A stretch of DNA of 64,000 nucleotides from Sphagnum compactum (lineage: Eukaryota; Bryophyta; Sphagnopsida; Sphagnales), in contig OZ234500.1 in NCBI GenBank assembly GCA_965153455.1, positions 11,160,001 to 11,224,000 on the forward strand. The letters are read 5' to 3'. The notes under the pieces were generated by a model that saw nothing but the letters and a program-made list of their open reading frames with translations, had not been told where the DNA came from and ran no database searches. Below are positions 1-10,900 of the stretch, one piece after another. The first letter of the stretch is position 1, and every line of letters begins with the position of its first letter. The translations under genes and the position numbers were made by a program.

Positions 1-1365
1 CAACACCAATGACTAGGGCTAGTACTCAAGTAAAGAGAGGCTTAAGGAAAAGGGTCACTTTTTTTTATAAAATATATAATAAAACAGAAAGGATATTCTT
101 TTGATGATGCCACTTGAGAAAACAAATAAAAACTCTTTCAAAAAAATCCCAGTTTTAAGCACATTGACGACAATATGCAATTCTTGAAAGGCGGGCAATG
201 TAACAATCCTCCCAAAAATGACAAGGAACAAGTTAAGAAGCGCGATGGGGGCACAAGTGAACAAGGGATGGTGAACCTAAGAGGTGTAAACTATAAATTT
301 TATACAAAGTTAGAAAGTTACTAGCAATAGACTAGTGAGACACGAGGGAGAATGTGAAGAAGGCTATAGGATCAAGAGCGAAAGAAAGGAGCATAAAAGT
401 TTTTGTCTCTTTTCTTGAGCTCCCTAGAAATAGAAGGAAAGAGTTAATGAAGAAGTTGTGAGAACGTAAATGTCCTCCCACTTTTGTGGTTGGATGGTGA
501 ATCCGCACCTCTTGATGTATTTGGTTTTGATTGGAAATAAAAAGAAGGGAAGAAAGGTTGGAGAATTTTGTTGTGATAAAGATGGTACTTTGGGTGTGTC
601 ATAATATATATTAATTAGGTCAGACAAGAACAAGTCAGTGAGGATAGGTTGGGTTGGAGAAAGCGTGCTCAATCTTGACCTTAATTCCTAGAGAATAATT
701 TTCTAAAATTTGGAAATAGACTTACAAAGGAGGATAATAGTTCACTTCTGTGGAATGTGAGGTAATAAGACACTAAAGTGGCATGCTACTGAAAGAAAGG
801 TCCAAAGGCCCAATGGGAGGTTGCAAAAGTGGATTTTTATAATATATTTCTTTGTGAATGGACTCTTTATGTAAGGTGGATTTCTATAGTCTAAAGAAAA
901 AGCTTACAGAGGTGGATTTTGATAGCGGTATGAAAGGTCGAATCCTTAGCATGGTGAGGCTCAACACTAAGTTCGCCTTCCACAATCCTTTGTGTTGGCA
1001 GACATATTTTCCCATCTTATTTTGGCATTTATTTATGGTATTGTACTAATAATGACAAGGAGGATAATTAGTTCATTTCTTGGAGCCAAGACCCTAAGTA
1101 GTATGTTGGGGGCGGCCAAGATGGTGTGTTAAGCACCATTACTTTTAGCCACAACATTGGCCTTGCCTTGTTCTTAAATGACAGTAGTATTTCAACTAGT
1201 AACTACATTATGTGATGGGGGAGACACCATAGGGATATCAAATGCATCAGTGGATGACTCATGTCTAGTGAAGGTTTTTTAAGGTGTTCCCAAGGCCAAT
1301 TCACCACCTACTATGGGGGTGCCACCTTGGCATGCCACACCTTCCAAACTCCATGACCTTCCAAC
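1..1365. other. Intergenic, no gene seen
   Basis: Low-GC sequence with only short random open frames on both strands. I recognise no protein domain, RNA gene or clear repeat boundary before the inverted-repeat element that starts at 1366. It may include decayed gag or leader sequence of the gypsy element further right, but nothing visible proves this. Confidence 0.5.
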
Positions 1366-1631
1366 CATTACTACAAATCATGGTCTTTTTTACCAAGGAA
1401 ATTGATTAAAAAGGACCCAAAAGTGACACTAGTCAACTTGACCAAGGTGCCATTTTGAACAAGTCGATTTCAACAATGTCTATTTTGACCATTGGCCTTC
1501 TTTACTAACTAACCTTGTCATTTTGATTACCAAAGTGACTGACAATTTGATCAATAAACAATGCACCATTTGATTGGGTCAATTTTATACTTAAATTAAA
1601 ATCATTTTTTAAATTATTATTTAAAATCTAA

Positions 1632-1659
1632 TAGGTAGGTAGGTAGGTAGGTAGGTAGT
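1632..1659. repeat. TAGG microsatellite
   Basis: About seven consecutive TAGG units, with scattered further GTAGG tracts at 1670-1700 and 2690-2770. The same motif recurs at 37668-37740 and, on the opposite strand, near 55246-55265. It therefore travels with the GGCTAAAC-type tandem arrays rather than being an isolated microsatellite. Confidence 0.75.
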
Positions 1660-1804
1660 AAATAGGTCTAGGTAGGTCGAAAAAAGGCATTAGATAGGTA
1701 AGTGTTAGTCTAGCCTAACCTAGCCAACTTAACATAACTTCACTGAACTACCTTAATCTAACTTACCTACCCTAGCCCTCTAAACATGCACATAGGTTGT
1801 ATGT

Positions 1805-1872
1805 ATAAGGGATTGAACCCCAAACCTTCATAATGATAAACCAAGTCCTTACCAATGGACTACACCATCAAA
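1805..1872 (-). repeat. tRNA-derived (SINE-like) segment
   Basis: Read on the minus strand this stretch has an A-box-like TAGTCCATTGG and, about 35 bases later, a B-box-like GGTTCAATCC inside a GGGGTTCAATCCC T-arm. These are the two internal RNA polymerase III promoter boxes of tRNA genes. The acceptor stem does not close, so it is not a working tRNA. A tRNA-derived SINE head or a tRNA pseudogene carried inside the CACTA-like element is the best reading. No SINE tail was delimited. Confidence 0.45.
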
Positions 1873-1954
1873 TGTGTTTAAATTGTATCAAATTTTTTAT
1901 TTCATATGTTTGTTTCACATCATTAAACATAATAACAAAACCTAGGTGACAACT

Positions 1955-2665
1955 AGTGGCTAAACCTAACATATAAATTTAATGACTTAAAATAATGGCT
2001 AAACTTAATGGCTAAATTTAGTAACTTAAAATAATGGTTAAACCTAATAACTAAACTTAATGACTTAAAATAATGGCTAAACTTAGTGGTTAAATTTAAT
2101 GATTTAAAATAATAACTAAACATAATGGCTAAACCTAGTGGCTCAATTTAATGGCTTAAAATAATGGCTAAACTTAGTGGTTCAACTTAATGACTTAAAA
2201 TAATGGTTAAACATAATGGTTAAACCTAATGGCTAAACTTAGTGACTTAAAGTAGTGGCTAAACTTAATGGCTAAATCTAGTGGCTAAACTTGATAATTA
2301 AAATAATAGCTAAACATAATGGCTAAACTTTGATTAATTCTAGTGATTGAATCCAGTGATTAAACATAGTGGTTAAACCTAGTTGATAAACCTAATGGCT
2401 AAATTTCATAACTAAACATAATGGTTAAACCTAGGTTATACCTAATGGCTAAACTTAGGCTATACTTCATGGCCAAATTCAATGATTCAACTTAGGCTAA
2501 ACCTATAATGCCAAATCTAGTGGTTAAACATAATGGTTTAACCTAATGGTTAAAGTTTAAATTAAACGTAATGGTTAAAATTTGACAAAGTTTTGGGTAA
2601 ATCTAATGGTTAAATTTAGTGGTTAAACATAGTGGCTAAACCTAATTGTTACACATATTGGTTTA
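1955..2665. repeat. Degenerate GGCTAAAC tandem array
   Basis: About 700 bp of short degenerate units of the type TAATGGCTAAAC(C/T)TA alternating with TTAGTGACTTAAAA. The motif GGCTAAAC recurs dozens of times with single-base changes. A related GGCTAAAC/GGTTTAGCC motif forms the arrays at 37850-38680 and 55330-56090. No coding potential. Confidence 0.7.
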
Positions 2666-3220
2666 AATTAAATAAATAAAGGGCTAGATAGGTAGGTAGA
2701 TAATATGTAGGTAGGTAAATGAGAAGGTATAAGTAAATAGGTAGGTAAGTAGATTACTAACTAAGTAAATATGTGGATGAGTAAGTAGGAGGTAGATATA
2801 TAGGGTAGTAGACCATGTCGTATTTGACTAAAGATCATTAGTTATTTTGACTAAATGTTCAACTTGACTAAAGACCATTGATCATTTTTCATAAAGATCA
2901 TTGGCCATGTTGATTAATTATTCAACTTGACTAAAAACCATTGGCCATTTTTACTAAAGTTATATAATTTGACTATGTGTAACTAGTCAAATAAACCATT
3001 ATAGTCAAGTTGATCAGTCAACAAATACATGTGTCATTCAAACCCTTGGCCTTTAGTTAAATGCATGTGTCCATTAGTAAAAAATGACAAGTTAGTCAAT
3101 TTGAACCTTTTAAAAAACCATGATTTGTAGTAATGAACACCACGTACTAATAAGGCAAGTGTCCTTCATGATGTGGTTGTGGTATGTAATGAAGATGGAG
3201 TTTTTTAATTAAGGGGGGTA

Positions 3221-3550
3221 TTGAAACGACATTACCGACCCCAAAGGACTTTGTTGGATTCAAGTGTTCAACCATTAATGTGGGACAAAACAGTAATGGA
3301 TTTAGGATTGACTAATATTGATTTGGAACCATGCCCATACCAGATTTTAACATCCATGGGTGCATCAGAACAAGTTCAGGGATTAACCAAATATGAGGTT
3401 GTCATTCATATCAATCTTAACAAACAGGTAGTTTACACCACAATGCGAGCTCATGTGGTGGTTACACATGCTACATCATATGATGTGTTGGTTGGAATGA
3501 ACTGTGGATCTAGTTCAAGGACCATTAGGTGTAAGGCCATTGGACATTAG
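3221..3550 (+). pseudogene. Retropepsin-like protease remnant of gypsy pol
   Basis: An open frame of 109 codons whose LLDSS motif sits where retroviral-type aspartic proteases have hydrophobic-D-S/T-G; the glycine is changed to serine, so it is probably inactive. It is followed by a second hydrophobic block (YDVLVGMN), like the flap and C-terminal strands of retropepsins. The frame breaks near 3535, and the next domain continues in another frame from 3537. The start is not a true initiation site; the segment is an internal part of a former polyprotein. Confidence 0.6.
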
Positions 3551-4400
3551 AGTTGTTCAATGGTATATTCTTGAAGATGGGATATGTTTATTGGAGGTTT
3601 TTGGAGCCATTAGTTTTGGGCTTGGCACAATACTTTAATCAAGTACAAAAGTAAGGCAATATTACTATGTGAAGAAAGATCCACAAGCACAACCAACCTC
3701 CATGCACCATGTTATGATGTTACAACAACATCCTCATTTATTGCCCACAATGGCAATTTAGGGATACCACCGTTCCTTGCACAACCAATATCACAGTACA
3801 CACCACATAAATGCACCCAAGTGCATACATGTGTTGGTGAATGTCCCACCTCTTGGGGATTTTTGGCCAGCTATATTGGCATGATGGCAAAAAATTTGAA
3901 CTTGGATTGAAGAGCCAATGTAGGTGGATGATACATCAACTGGTTCATGTTCCCATCGATTCTAATGGATGTGGACCAACCTAGCACCACCAGAGGTACT
4001 TCAAAACGCATATTGGCTCATTCTAAGGTCACCCATGTGCTTGGTGGATGATATATTGGATCTAGGACGTCATTCATCATGTGTTATTTGTCATGATGAC
4101 TAACCTAACCACCTTTAGTTGTGGTCAACAGGGTGGGGCTTCCATGAGCAACCATTCCCACATTTTTGAATTTTCCACCTTCTCATGCCTTTCGAGATGG
4201 AGGATCAGGGATGATTTGGGACTCCCATTCTTCACGTTTGGAGGAACCCAATGCTGATGAGAGGGAATGGGCTATGGGCTTTCACACCAGCACCACAATT
4301 GTGTCCAGTCTTTTAGAAGGAGCTCGTAAGCATATATTGGGGCAAGTTATGGATCTTAATTGCCTCACTTGGATATTTAGTTTGTGTTTGGTTGAACAAA
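3537..4400 (+). pseudogene. C5-cytosine DNA methyltransferase-like domain inside gypsy pol
   Basis: From 3594 the frame reads EVFGAISFGLGTIL, matching motif I of cytosine-C5 methyltransferases (F-x-G-I-G-x-G-L). About 10 residues later comes YYYVKKDPQA, placed like the acidic SAM-contact strand of motif II. Near 3940-3985 a SHRF...WMWTNL segment resembles the target-recognition side (motif VIII, basic residues). At 4230-4370 EPNADEREWAMGF and, 20-odd residues on, LGQVMDLN match motifs IX-X (E-R-x-x-x-M-G-F ... L-G-x-x-M). The catalytic Pro-Cys motif IV is not visible; that part looks shortened or eroded. There are several stops and frame changes, so no active enzyme. It lies between protease and RT, as a captured domain of the element would. 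Confidence 0.6.
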
Positions 4401-4669
4401 CATGGTTTGCCCAGTTTTCCCCACCCACCCCCTCCCCTATTTCTGTTGTTGCACCCACATTTAGGACATTTATATCAGTGCAAAGGAGGTCACATCCTTG
4501 GTGGTTATGGGATCATTTTGCATGCCAAAGAAAAGGTTTGGGTGTTGGGAAAAAGTTTTGTGATGAGGGGGCGCAAATACATTCCAAAGGTACTCCATAT
4601 TCTACATAGCAATCATAGTCATCATCCTCAACTTCAAATAATGGGGATACTTCTTCACTCCAACCCAAG

Positions 4670-5557
4670 GTGCAAATTATTGTAGAGATTTCAGAACTAG
4701 ATATTAGTCATGCGGTTACAAGAAATGAGATTCAGGAAATGCAACAGTTATTACAAGAATATGTTGGTTGTTTTGTTTTTAGTTTGAAGGATTTGGGACA
4801 ATTAAGAGGACAAGAGGTTCATATCATATTAAGGGATGATAATTCGATTTTCAAACAACCTTAGAAGCTTAGTGAGGTGGAGAAGGCCTTGGTTTAGCCT
4901 TGGACAACATATGTACTGGATGTTGGATTGGGAGAGTTGTATAAGGGTGAGTATGTTTTAGCAACAATTATGCCAACCTAGAAAGATATTTTTTGCAATT
5001 AGACTAAACACTACATGTGTGGGGATTATCGTCTAATGAATAAACAAACTCATTCAAACAAATATGGCATGCCATTGCTAGAGGAGATTTTTGATTCCCT
5101 TGGACATGCTAAGGTGTTTAGTATTTTAGACCTATGATTTAGTTGCCATCAGTTGCCATTGAAGGAAGATGACAAGGTCAAAATGGTATTTTGGGGGATT
5201 AATCCTCATGGGAATTATTGTTCATACCAATGGCAATTTTTGCCATTTGGTTTGAAAAATGCCCTTCCAAAATTTTAGAAGGTGATGGATCAAATGTTGG
5301 TAGGTTGTAGTTTTGCCAAATGTTACATTGATGACATTATCATCTTCACCTTGACCTTGGAGGACCACATGCATAATCTACAAGAGGTGTTTGGAAGAAT
5401 TAAAGATCATAATCTTAAGCTTCATCCAAACAAGTGTCGGTTCTTTCAGCCTCAGGTGAAATACCTGGGTCACATGATTTATATAGGTGGATTGGGGGTT
5501 CAAAAGGCTAAGGTTGAAGCTATTTCACAAGTCCTCCAACCAATGGATGTTAGTTGA
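4670..5557 (+). pseudogene. Reverse transcriptase remnant
   Basis: Successive frames give the pre-RT linker (LKDLGQLRGQEVHIIL), the fingers block (MCGDYRLMNKQTHSNKYGMPL), the palm strand (AKVFSILDL), LPFGLKNA and the catalytic YIDD box at 5324-5335, followed by the thumb (LKLHPNKCRFFQPQVKYLGHMI). These are diagnostic of gypsy RT. Stops interrupt at 4862, 4897, 4979 and elsewhere. The catalytic YIDD itself is intact and lies within a 91-codon open stretch (5282-5557). Confidence 0.85.
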
Positions 5558-5559
5558 TT

Positions 5560-6120
5560 ATGAGCTTTCCTAAGCTTGTGTCACTGTTACCAACGATTTA
5601 TCAAAGGATTTAGCAACATAACTAAACCTTTGACCAAGTTGACACAACTTGATTATGAGTACATTCGGGGTGAGGCATAGGAGCAGGCCTTTCACAAGTT
5701 GAAGGCTAGACTTCCACCAACTCCCATGTTGCAATGACCCATACGAAAACAACCCTTTTAGTTATAAGTTAATTATAATACTTTAGGGTTGGGAGCTGTG
5801 TTTACCCAATTTGATAATGATGGTTGGGAGTTTATAGTGGCATATGCTAGTCGGTCCAACAATAAGATGAAGGCCAAGTATAGTTCATATGAGGGGGAGT
5901 GCCTTGTAGTTGTTTAGGCAATTTCTTCATTACAGTGTTATCTTTATGGTAACCCGTTCATTTTGGTTACAAACCACTAACCGTTGAAATTCCTCATGGA
6001 ATTAGATCGGCTCATAGGAAAATTTGTGTGTCATCGTGTTGGTCATTTATTATGCAGGAATATGATTTTGACATTGTTCATAGGGCTAATAGGGTTAACT
6101 GGGATGTCGATGGATGAGTC
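5560..6120 (+). pseudogene. RNase H remnant
   Basis: The order GLGAVFTQFDNDGWEFIVAYASR ... KYSSYEGECL ... LYGNPFILVTNH is the usual RNase H domain of gypsy pol, with the second acidic residue retained in YEGE and the TDH-type motif changed to TNH. It follows the RT thumb directly and contains several in-frame stops. Confidence 0.7.
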
Positions 6121-6429
6121 GAAACCTAAGTACTAACGAAGAGGATACCACTAAAGTTCATTGGCATGGGGATATTGATTTGAACACAATACCAAGATAA
6201 CATGTCTTTGCATACTTGTGCACCATGTTGAAGCATTCTGGATATGTGCCCTATAATGGCATGGATAATGGGGATTTTCATGATGATCATGATATTGAGC
6301 TAAAGGGCAATATGACATCCATGAAGGTGCACTTGTTATTGCATATCTGTAAGCAAGGGAAGTTTCAAATGGATTGACACCCAAGGAATGAGACCGTGTT
6401 GTGCATAGGGCCAAGTGGTTCAAATGGGA

Positions 6430-7190
6430 AGGTAATTCCTTACTGTGGGCGCAGACAAATGGACAAGTACAAATAGTATCTCGCCCATAACAATGTGAGG
6501 GCCTTGTATGACATGCTCATGAAAAATTGGGTCATTTTGGGATTTTACGCACACATAATTTGCTCTAGACATAATATTGGTGGCGAGGGATGCAATTACA
6601 AGTTCAACCGTTTATTTTTTAGTGTATGGTGTGTGACCGAATTTGTGCATGATTCAATGCACCTACACCTCACTTACAACCTTTGCCAATTATCGGGTTA
6701 GGTTATTAATGGAGTTTGAATTTTGCCAACCCATTGAGTTTGACACCTCGACATGACCAATATGCTTTGGTTATGATTGAATATTTTTCCAAGTGGTTGG
6801 AATTGGTACCATTGCCAATCCACGACAGCAAGGGACTTGCATTTTTGGATAAAGTGCTTAGTAGGTTTGAGGCTCTAGATGAGGTTTTCACTAACCAAGG
6901 TACAAAATTCTATGGGGATTTTCCAAAGTTATGTGAAAAGGCATTGATTGATCTTTAGACTACTTCACGAAACCATCTTGAGGCAAATGGGTTAATCAAG
7001 TGAATGGTGCAAACAATGAAGCAAAAATTACATAAATATGGTCTCCAAAAAGGCCATATTAAGGATTGGGACCTACAATTACCATGGTTAGCCATGGAAT
7101 ATAGGTTCAGTCAACATGTTTCCCTTACATCATTTTCAACATATTTTTTGTTATTTGGTCGTCATCTTGAGCTACAAGCCTCCATTTGAT
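6430..7190 (+). pseudogene. Integrase remnant
   Basis: Around 6716-6958 the frame gives MIEYFSKWLELVPLP and VFTNQGTKF, the latter being the V-x-T/S-D-x-G-x-E/K-F second catalytic motif with Asp changed to Asn. At 7004-7189 come MVQTMKQKLHKYG, LQLPWLAMEYRFSQH and FLLFGRHLEL, the usual end of the gypsy integrase core. The upstream zinc-binding part (6495-6700) is badly eroded. Not functional. Confidence 0.75.
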
Positions 7191-7597
7191 GTGATGTTAT
7201 GGCAATGGTGAGTTTGGATGATCCTTTAATGTGGCTTCAAGCATGTGAACAATGAACAGTTTTATTCCAATTGTGATGTTATGGCAATGAAAAATTATTC
7301 AACACCGGGATATTTTTCGTTATGCCACTATATGTGGAGGTGGTTATCAACCTCAAGTTCATAGGTTTGAACCAAAAGATTTTGGGTATTTGTAGCAAAC
7401 TACACCAACTATTTTGGATGTCACTACAAGATGTATCATTTTGAGGTCTAGAAGGTATTACCTTCTAGAATGTTGTTGTTGGAGGGTTGAGATGGTTAGA
7501 CATGAAAAAACCATGTGTGAAACTATGCGCCATGTCATTTTCCTCATGTGGATGTGTAGATTGACCTTTTTTTGGTGATTGTTCATGCCGGATTTCT

Positions 7598-7740
7598 GTT
7601 ATATGTTGTATGGGCAAGCCACAAGGGTTGCCACCATGTTGATTTGTGATTAATGTTCCAAGGGTTGGGCACATGGGATGCCTCATGCCACCTTTGTAGG
7701 AAGTACTGGTTGACAAATGGTTTTGCCCACGATGCATTCA
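7598..7740 (+). pseudogene. PHD-finger-like remnant at the 3' end of gypsy pol
   Basis: Across three frames the stretch yields an ICCMGKP knuckle, then CD-stop-CSKGW, then GHMGCLMPPL and KWFCPRC. Spacing and accompanying residues (CDxC-x3-GWH-x2-C-L-x-PPL ... W-x-CPxC) are those of a Cys4-His-Cys3 PHD finger, a histone-tail reader domain. Two frameshifts and two stops break it. Its place after integrase makes it a C-terminal module of the same former polyprotein, analogous in position to the chromodomain of chromoviruses. Confidence 0.55.
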
Positions 7741-7905
7741 GTTGACCTAGGTACCTATTTTTATGGCTTGATAGTAAAGGTTTTTTTTAGTTTTCTCCCA
7801 ATGCATGTCTCACATTTGGTTGAGGAATTAGAGGGGATTGCCAGAATGAATGTACAAAAAATATCTATTTGGAAATTTAAGAGAAAAAATGATATGTTTT
7901 AATTT

Positions 7906-10900
7906 ATAAAGGAATGTAAAACTAGTGTTTGGTTTATTACAAGCAATGTATACTTTAATATTATAAAAAACATAATTTCACTATATATTTTAGCTTGCAA
8001 AAAAATTTCGAACTAAAAATCTTATATGATTATAACTATTTTTTTTTCAAATTAAAAATAAATGGAATATGTGATTGATTTGTTGAACCAATATGAATAA
8101 TAAAAGGTATAAATATTTAAATATTTTTTTGCTTGTGATTTTCCAATATTTAGTCAACATTTATTATTAAATACAATGAATACACTTTGCAACTTTTTTT
8201 TTGAAATAAAACGTTCCTTATATTTCATTTTCAAGTTCAATTTTGCATCCCAATGTTAAATAAAAATTACAATGTAAATTTAGTTATTTACTATTGTATG
8301 TATGGAAAACAAAAGCCTATTTACAAATTTGAGTATAATTGAAAAATATATATAGTAGATTCAAATAAATTGGTTTCTTAAACATGTAAAACTATTTAGC
8401 AATATGAAAAATCAATTACAAATTAACAACTTTTAGTATTGTTGATACAAAAAAGACAAGCAATTAAACAAATCGATAGTCACACAAATGAGTCATAATT
8501 GAATACAAAAAAAACTTGACAATAGAGATAATCACAACCCATATACCAACTAAGTATAAATTATATCATGTCACATTCAAGACGTTCTTCTCCAAACAAC
8601 CAAGTAAAAATATAGTTTACAAAAAGACTTTGAACATTGTTTATTTTGTATGTACTAAATAAAATATGTATATACAAATCTGATACAAATTCTTATATTT
8701 GTCATATAATGATAGGATAATGAAAAAAAAATCAAAATGTTTTACACAAATTTTAGTTGTACTTGTTCCACCCAAAATACCTACAATAATCCTTCTACTT
8801 GTATCAATATTTATCAACAAATAGGAAATATTGTGTATCATAGATTGTAGGTTTTCATACATGCCAATAGAGTATGGTTTTTGAATAAGTTCCCCAATCT
8901 TGAAGAAAATCACACCAATAAAATATATGAATTACACCATTCTTCTTCACATCATCATCATTTGGTATAACAAAAGCTATGTAAAACCATAGAAAATGTC
9001 TACACAAAAATAAACTACCAAGACTAACTTCGACTAACTGCTAACCAAAACAAATTATCAATAAATAAGGAAACTAATGTGTAGTATATTGTAAATTCCT
9101 TTACACAAAAAATAACAAATTATTGTCCCCTATGCTTTGAGCTCTGTTGCAAAAAATAAGACAAGCCACATATATGAATAATACCCAACCATTTTCACAT
9201 CATGATCATCTCATATAATATAACCTTTTATGTACAACAACTACAAATGCATGTAAAAAAAACTAGCTAAGATAACTAACCAAAACAAACTCATATTACT
9301 AGATCCAAAGTCATATTCACTTAGAAAATGAAAATTGCGAAATGAAATGACAAAAATAATATATTGCAAAGACACAAATTATATCTTCATAAACAATTTT
9401 GTCACCCAAAAATATGGAGATTAAACTTATAACACAATTGAAAATGAAAAATATAAATTTTGTAGTTTGAGAAGCACAAAACATCAATAAGATTGACCAC
9501 GCAATACAAAAAGTTTTAATAATCAATGCATGATATGCATAATTAAACACGTGTAATAAAATTTACACAACACAACAAGGAATTAAAAATAATATGTAGG
9601 ATCAGTTGAACATTTATAATTCAAAAAATCCCAAAATGCATTTATTTACATATTTGTATCATAATTCTATAACAAGTTGTTGCAATGAACAAAAAAACTT
9701 TTGTTAGAATTATCAATGCATCAACACAATACAAGAACACAATGTAACCAAAAATAAATGTATGTTCATGTATACAACTATATTATTTAAAGTGTGTAAC
9801 CAAAATTGTTGACATTGTTTTAGAACATTAATTTAACATCAATTTATCAAGTATTGAATCCGACATCATTCACCTACTAATTCACAAGGAAAACACCATT
9901 TACATATTGAAATGGAGAAATCAACTTTGAAAAAAAAAACTTAATAATACTTTCAACATTCAAATATATACCATCAAATGCATTAGCACATCAATCTTGT
10001 GCAAAGACATCATAACTCAATAAACATTAGTTATGGAATTGATACAAAACCAAAAATCATAATATACTCATTATGATTTGTAGTTTTTCCTATTGCACAA
10101 AATACATGCAAATCAAAAAACCAATTAATCAATTTGAACAAAAAAAATTCTTATGTAAAATGTTCAACAAATCCAATTACAATACACATAAATGACACAA
10201 GACATTGAAAGACATAGATAAAATATTAGAATCCAATACAAAACACAACCCACTATGATAAATTAATTCATATTCACATTCAAACTATTTCACAATCAAA
10301 ATCCATGAAATCAAACTGGTTTCAAAACTAATTCTTGTTATGCCCTACAACATCCATTATGAAATATTTGCAATCATATCATTGTTCAATTAATATTTGC
10401 CAACCAATGTTTGATACTCAACATCTATAATATATTATTTACCCAATATTTATCACCCACACCACACCCTATGAGCATGGGTACCTATCACCCAATGCTT
10501 CAATTAATATTTACAAGATATCCACCAAAAAGTATCATTTGACATGTATGTCCTAATAACCAATTTGTAAATTTGTTGAAAAAAGAAGTTCAAAAAACCA
10601 CAAAAGGCTTTAAGATTCTCTATTTTTCTTACTAAAAACCCAACAACCTTTGCAATAGGGCTTTAAACAAATTTTTCCAATGTGTTTTTTTAATCTAAAG
10701 ACTTCATAAAAAAACTTTGTATTGCTTTAGACACTTGTCAAGAATCCCCAATGCACATTCCACCATGGCATGTATCCAAAACATAAACAAGATGTAATCA
10801 TGTTCTTTCTTATCATCATGTTCACTTTTGTGAATAGTCTAAGGTCCATTATCAATTTAAACCATTGACTTGTAAACATAACAATAATATGCAATGTCTT

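Larger units (their letters stand above)
1366..3135. mobile_element. Non-autonomous CACTA-like DNA element
   Basis: The left end reads CATTACTACAAATCATGGT and the right end is its exact reverse complement over 19 bp, followed inward by a T-run on the left and an A-run on the right. The trinucleotide AAC flanks both ends (1363-1365 and 3136-3138), as expected for the 3-bp target duplication of CACTA/EnSpm elements. The terminus resembles the plant CACTACTACAAA type with one change (CATTA). No transposase is visible in the 1770 bp. The interior holds a TAGG microsatellite, a tRNA-like segment, a long array built on a GGCTAAAC motif, and subterminal repeats containing TTGACTAAA and CATTGGCC. It is likely mobilised in trans. 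The insertion abuts the decayed gypsy element and may have displaced its 5' part. Confidence 0.6.
3200..7905 (+). mobile_element. Decayed Ty3/gypsy element with methyltransferase and PHD remnants
   Basis: Recognisable pieces follow one another on the plus strand: retropepsin-like (3221-3550), C5-cytosine methyltransferase-like (about 3537-4400), reverse transcriptase (4670-5557), RNase H (about 5560-6120), integrase (about 6430-7190) and a PHD-finger-like Cys/His segment (7598-7740). Every segment has stops and frameshifts, so the copy is dead. RT before integrase defines the Ty3/gypsy order. No LTR pair, primer site or gag was identified, so the outer limits are approximate. The 5' side adjoins the CACTA-like insertion. 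Confidence 0.75.

Noticed and set aside
7465-7737. Minus-strand open frame of 90 codons.
   Set aside because: It is the shadow of the plus-strand PHD-like remnant of the gypsy element.
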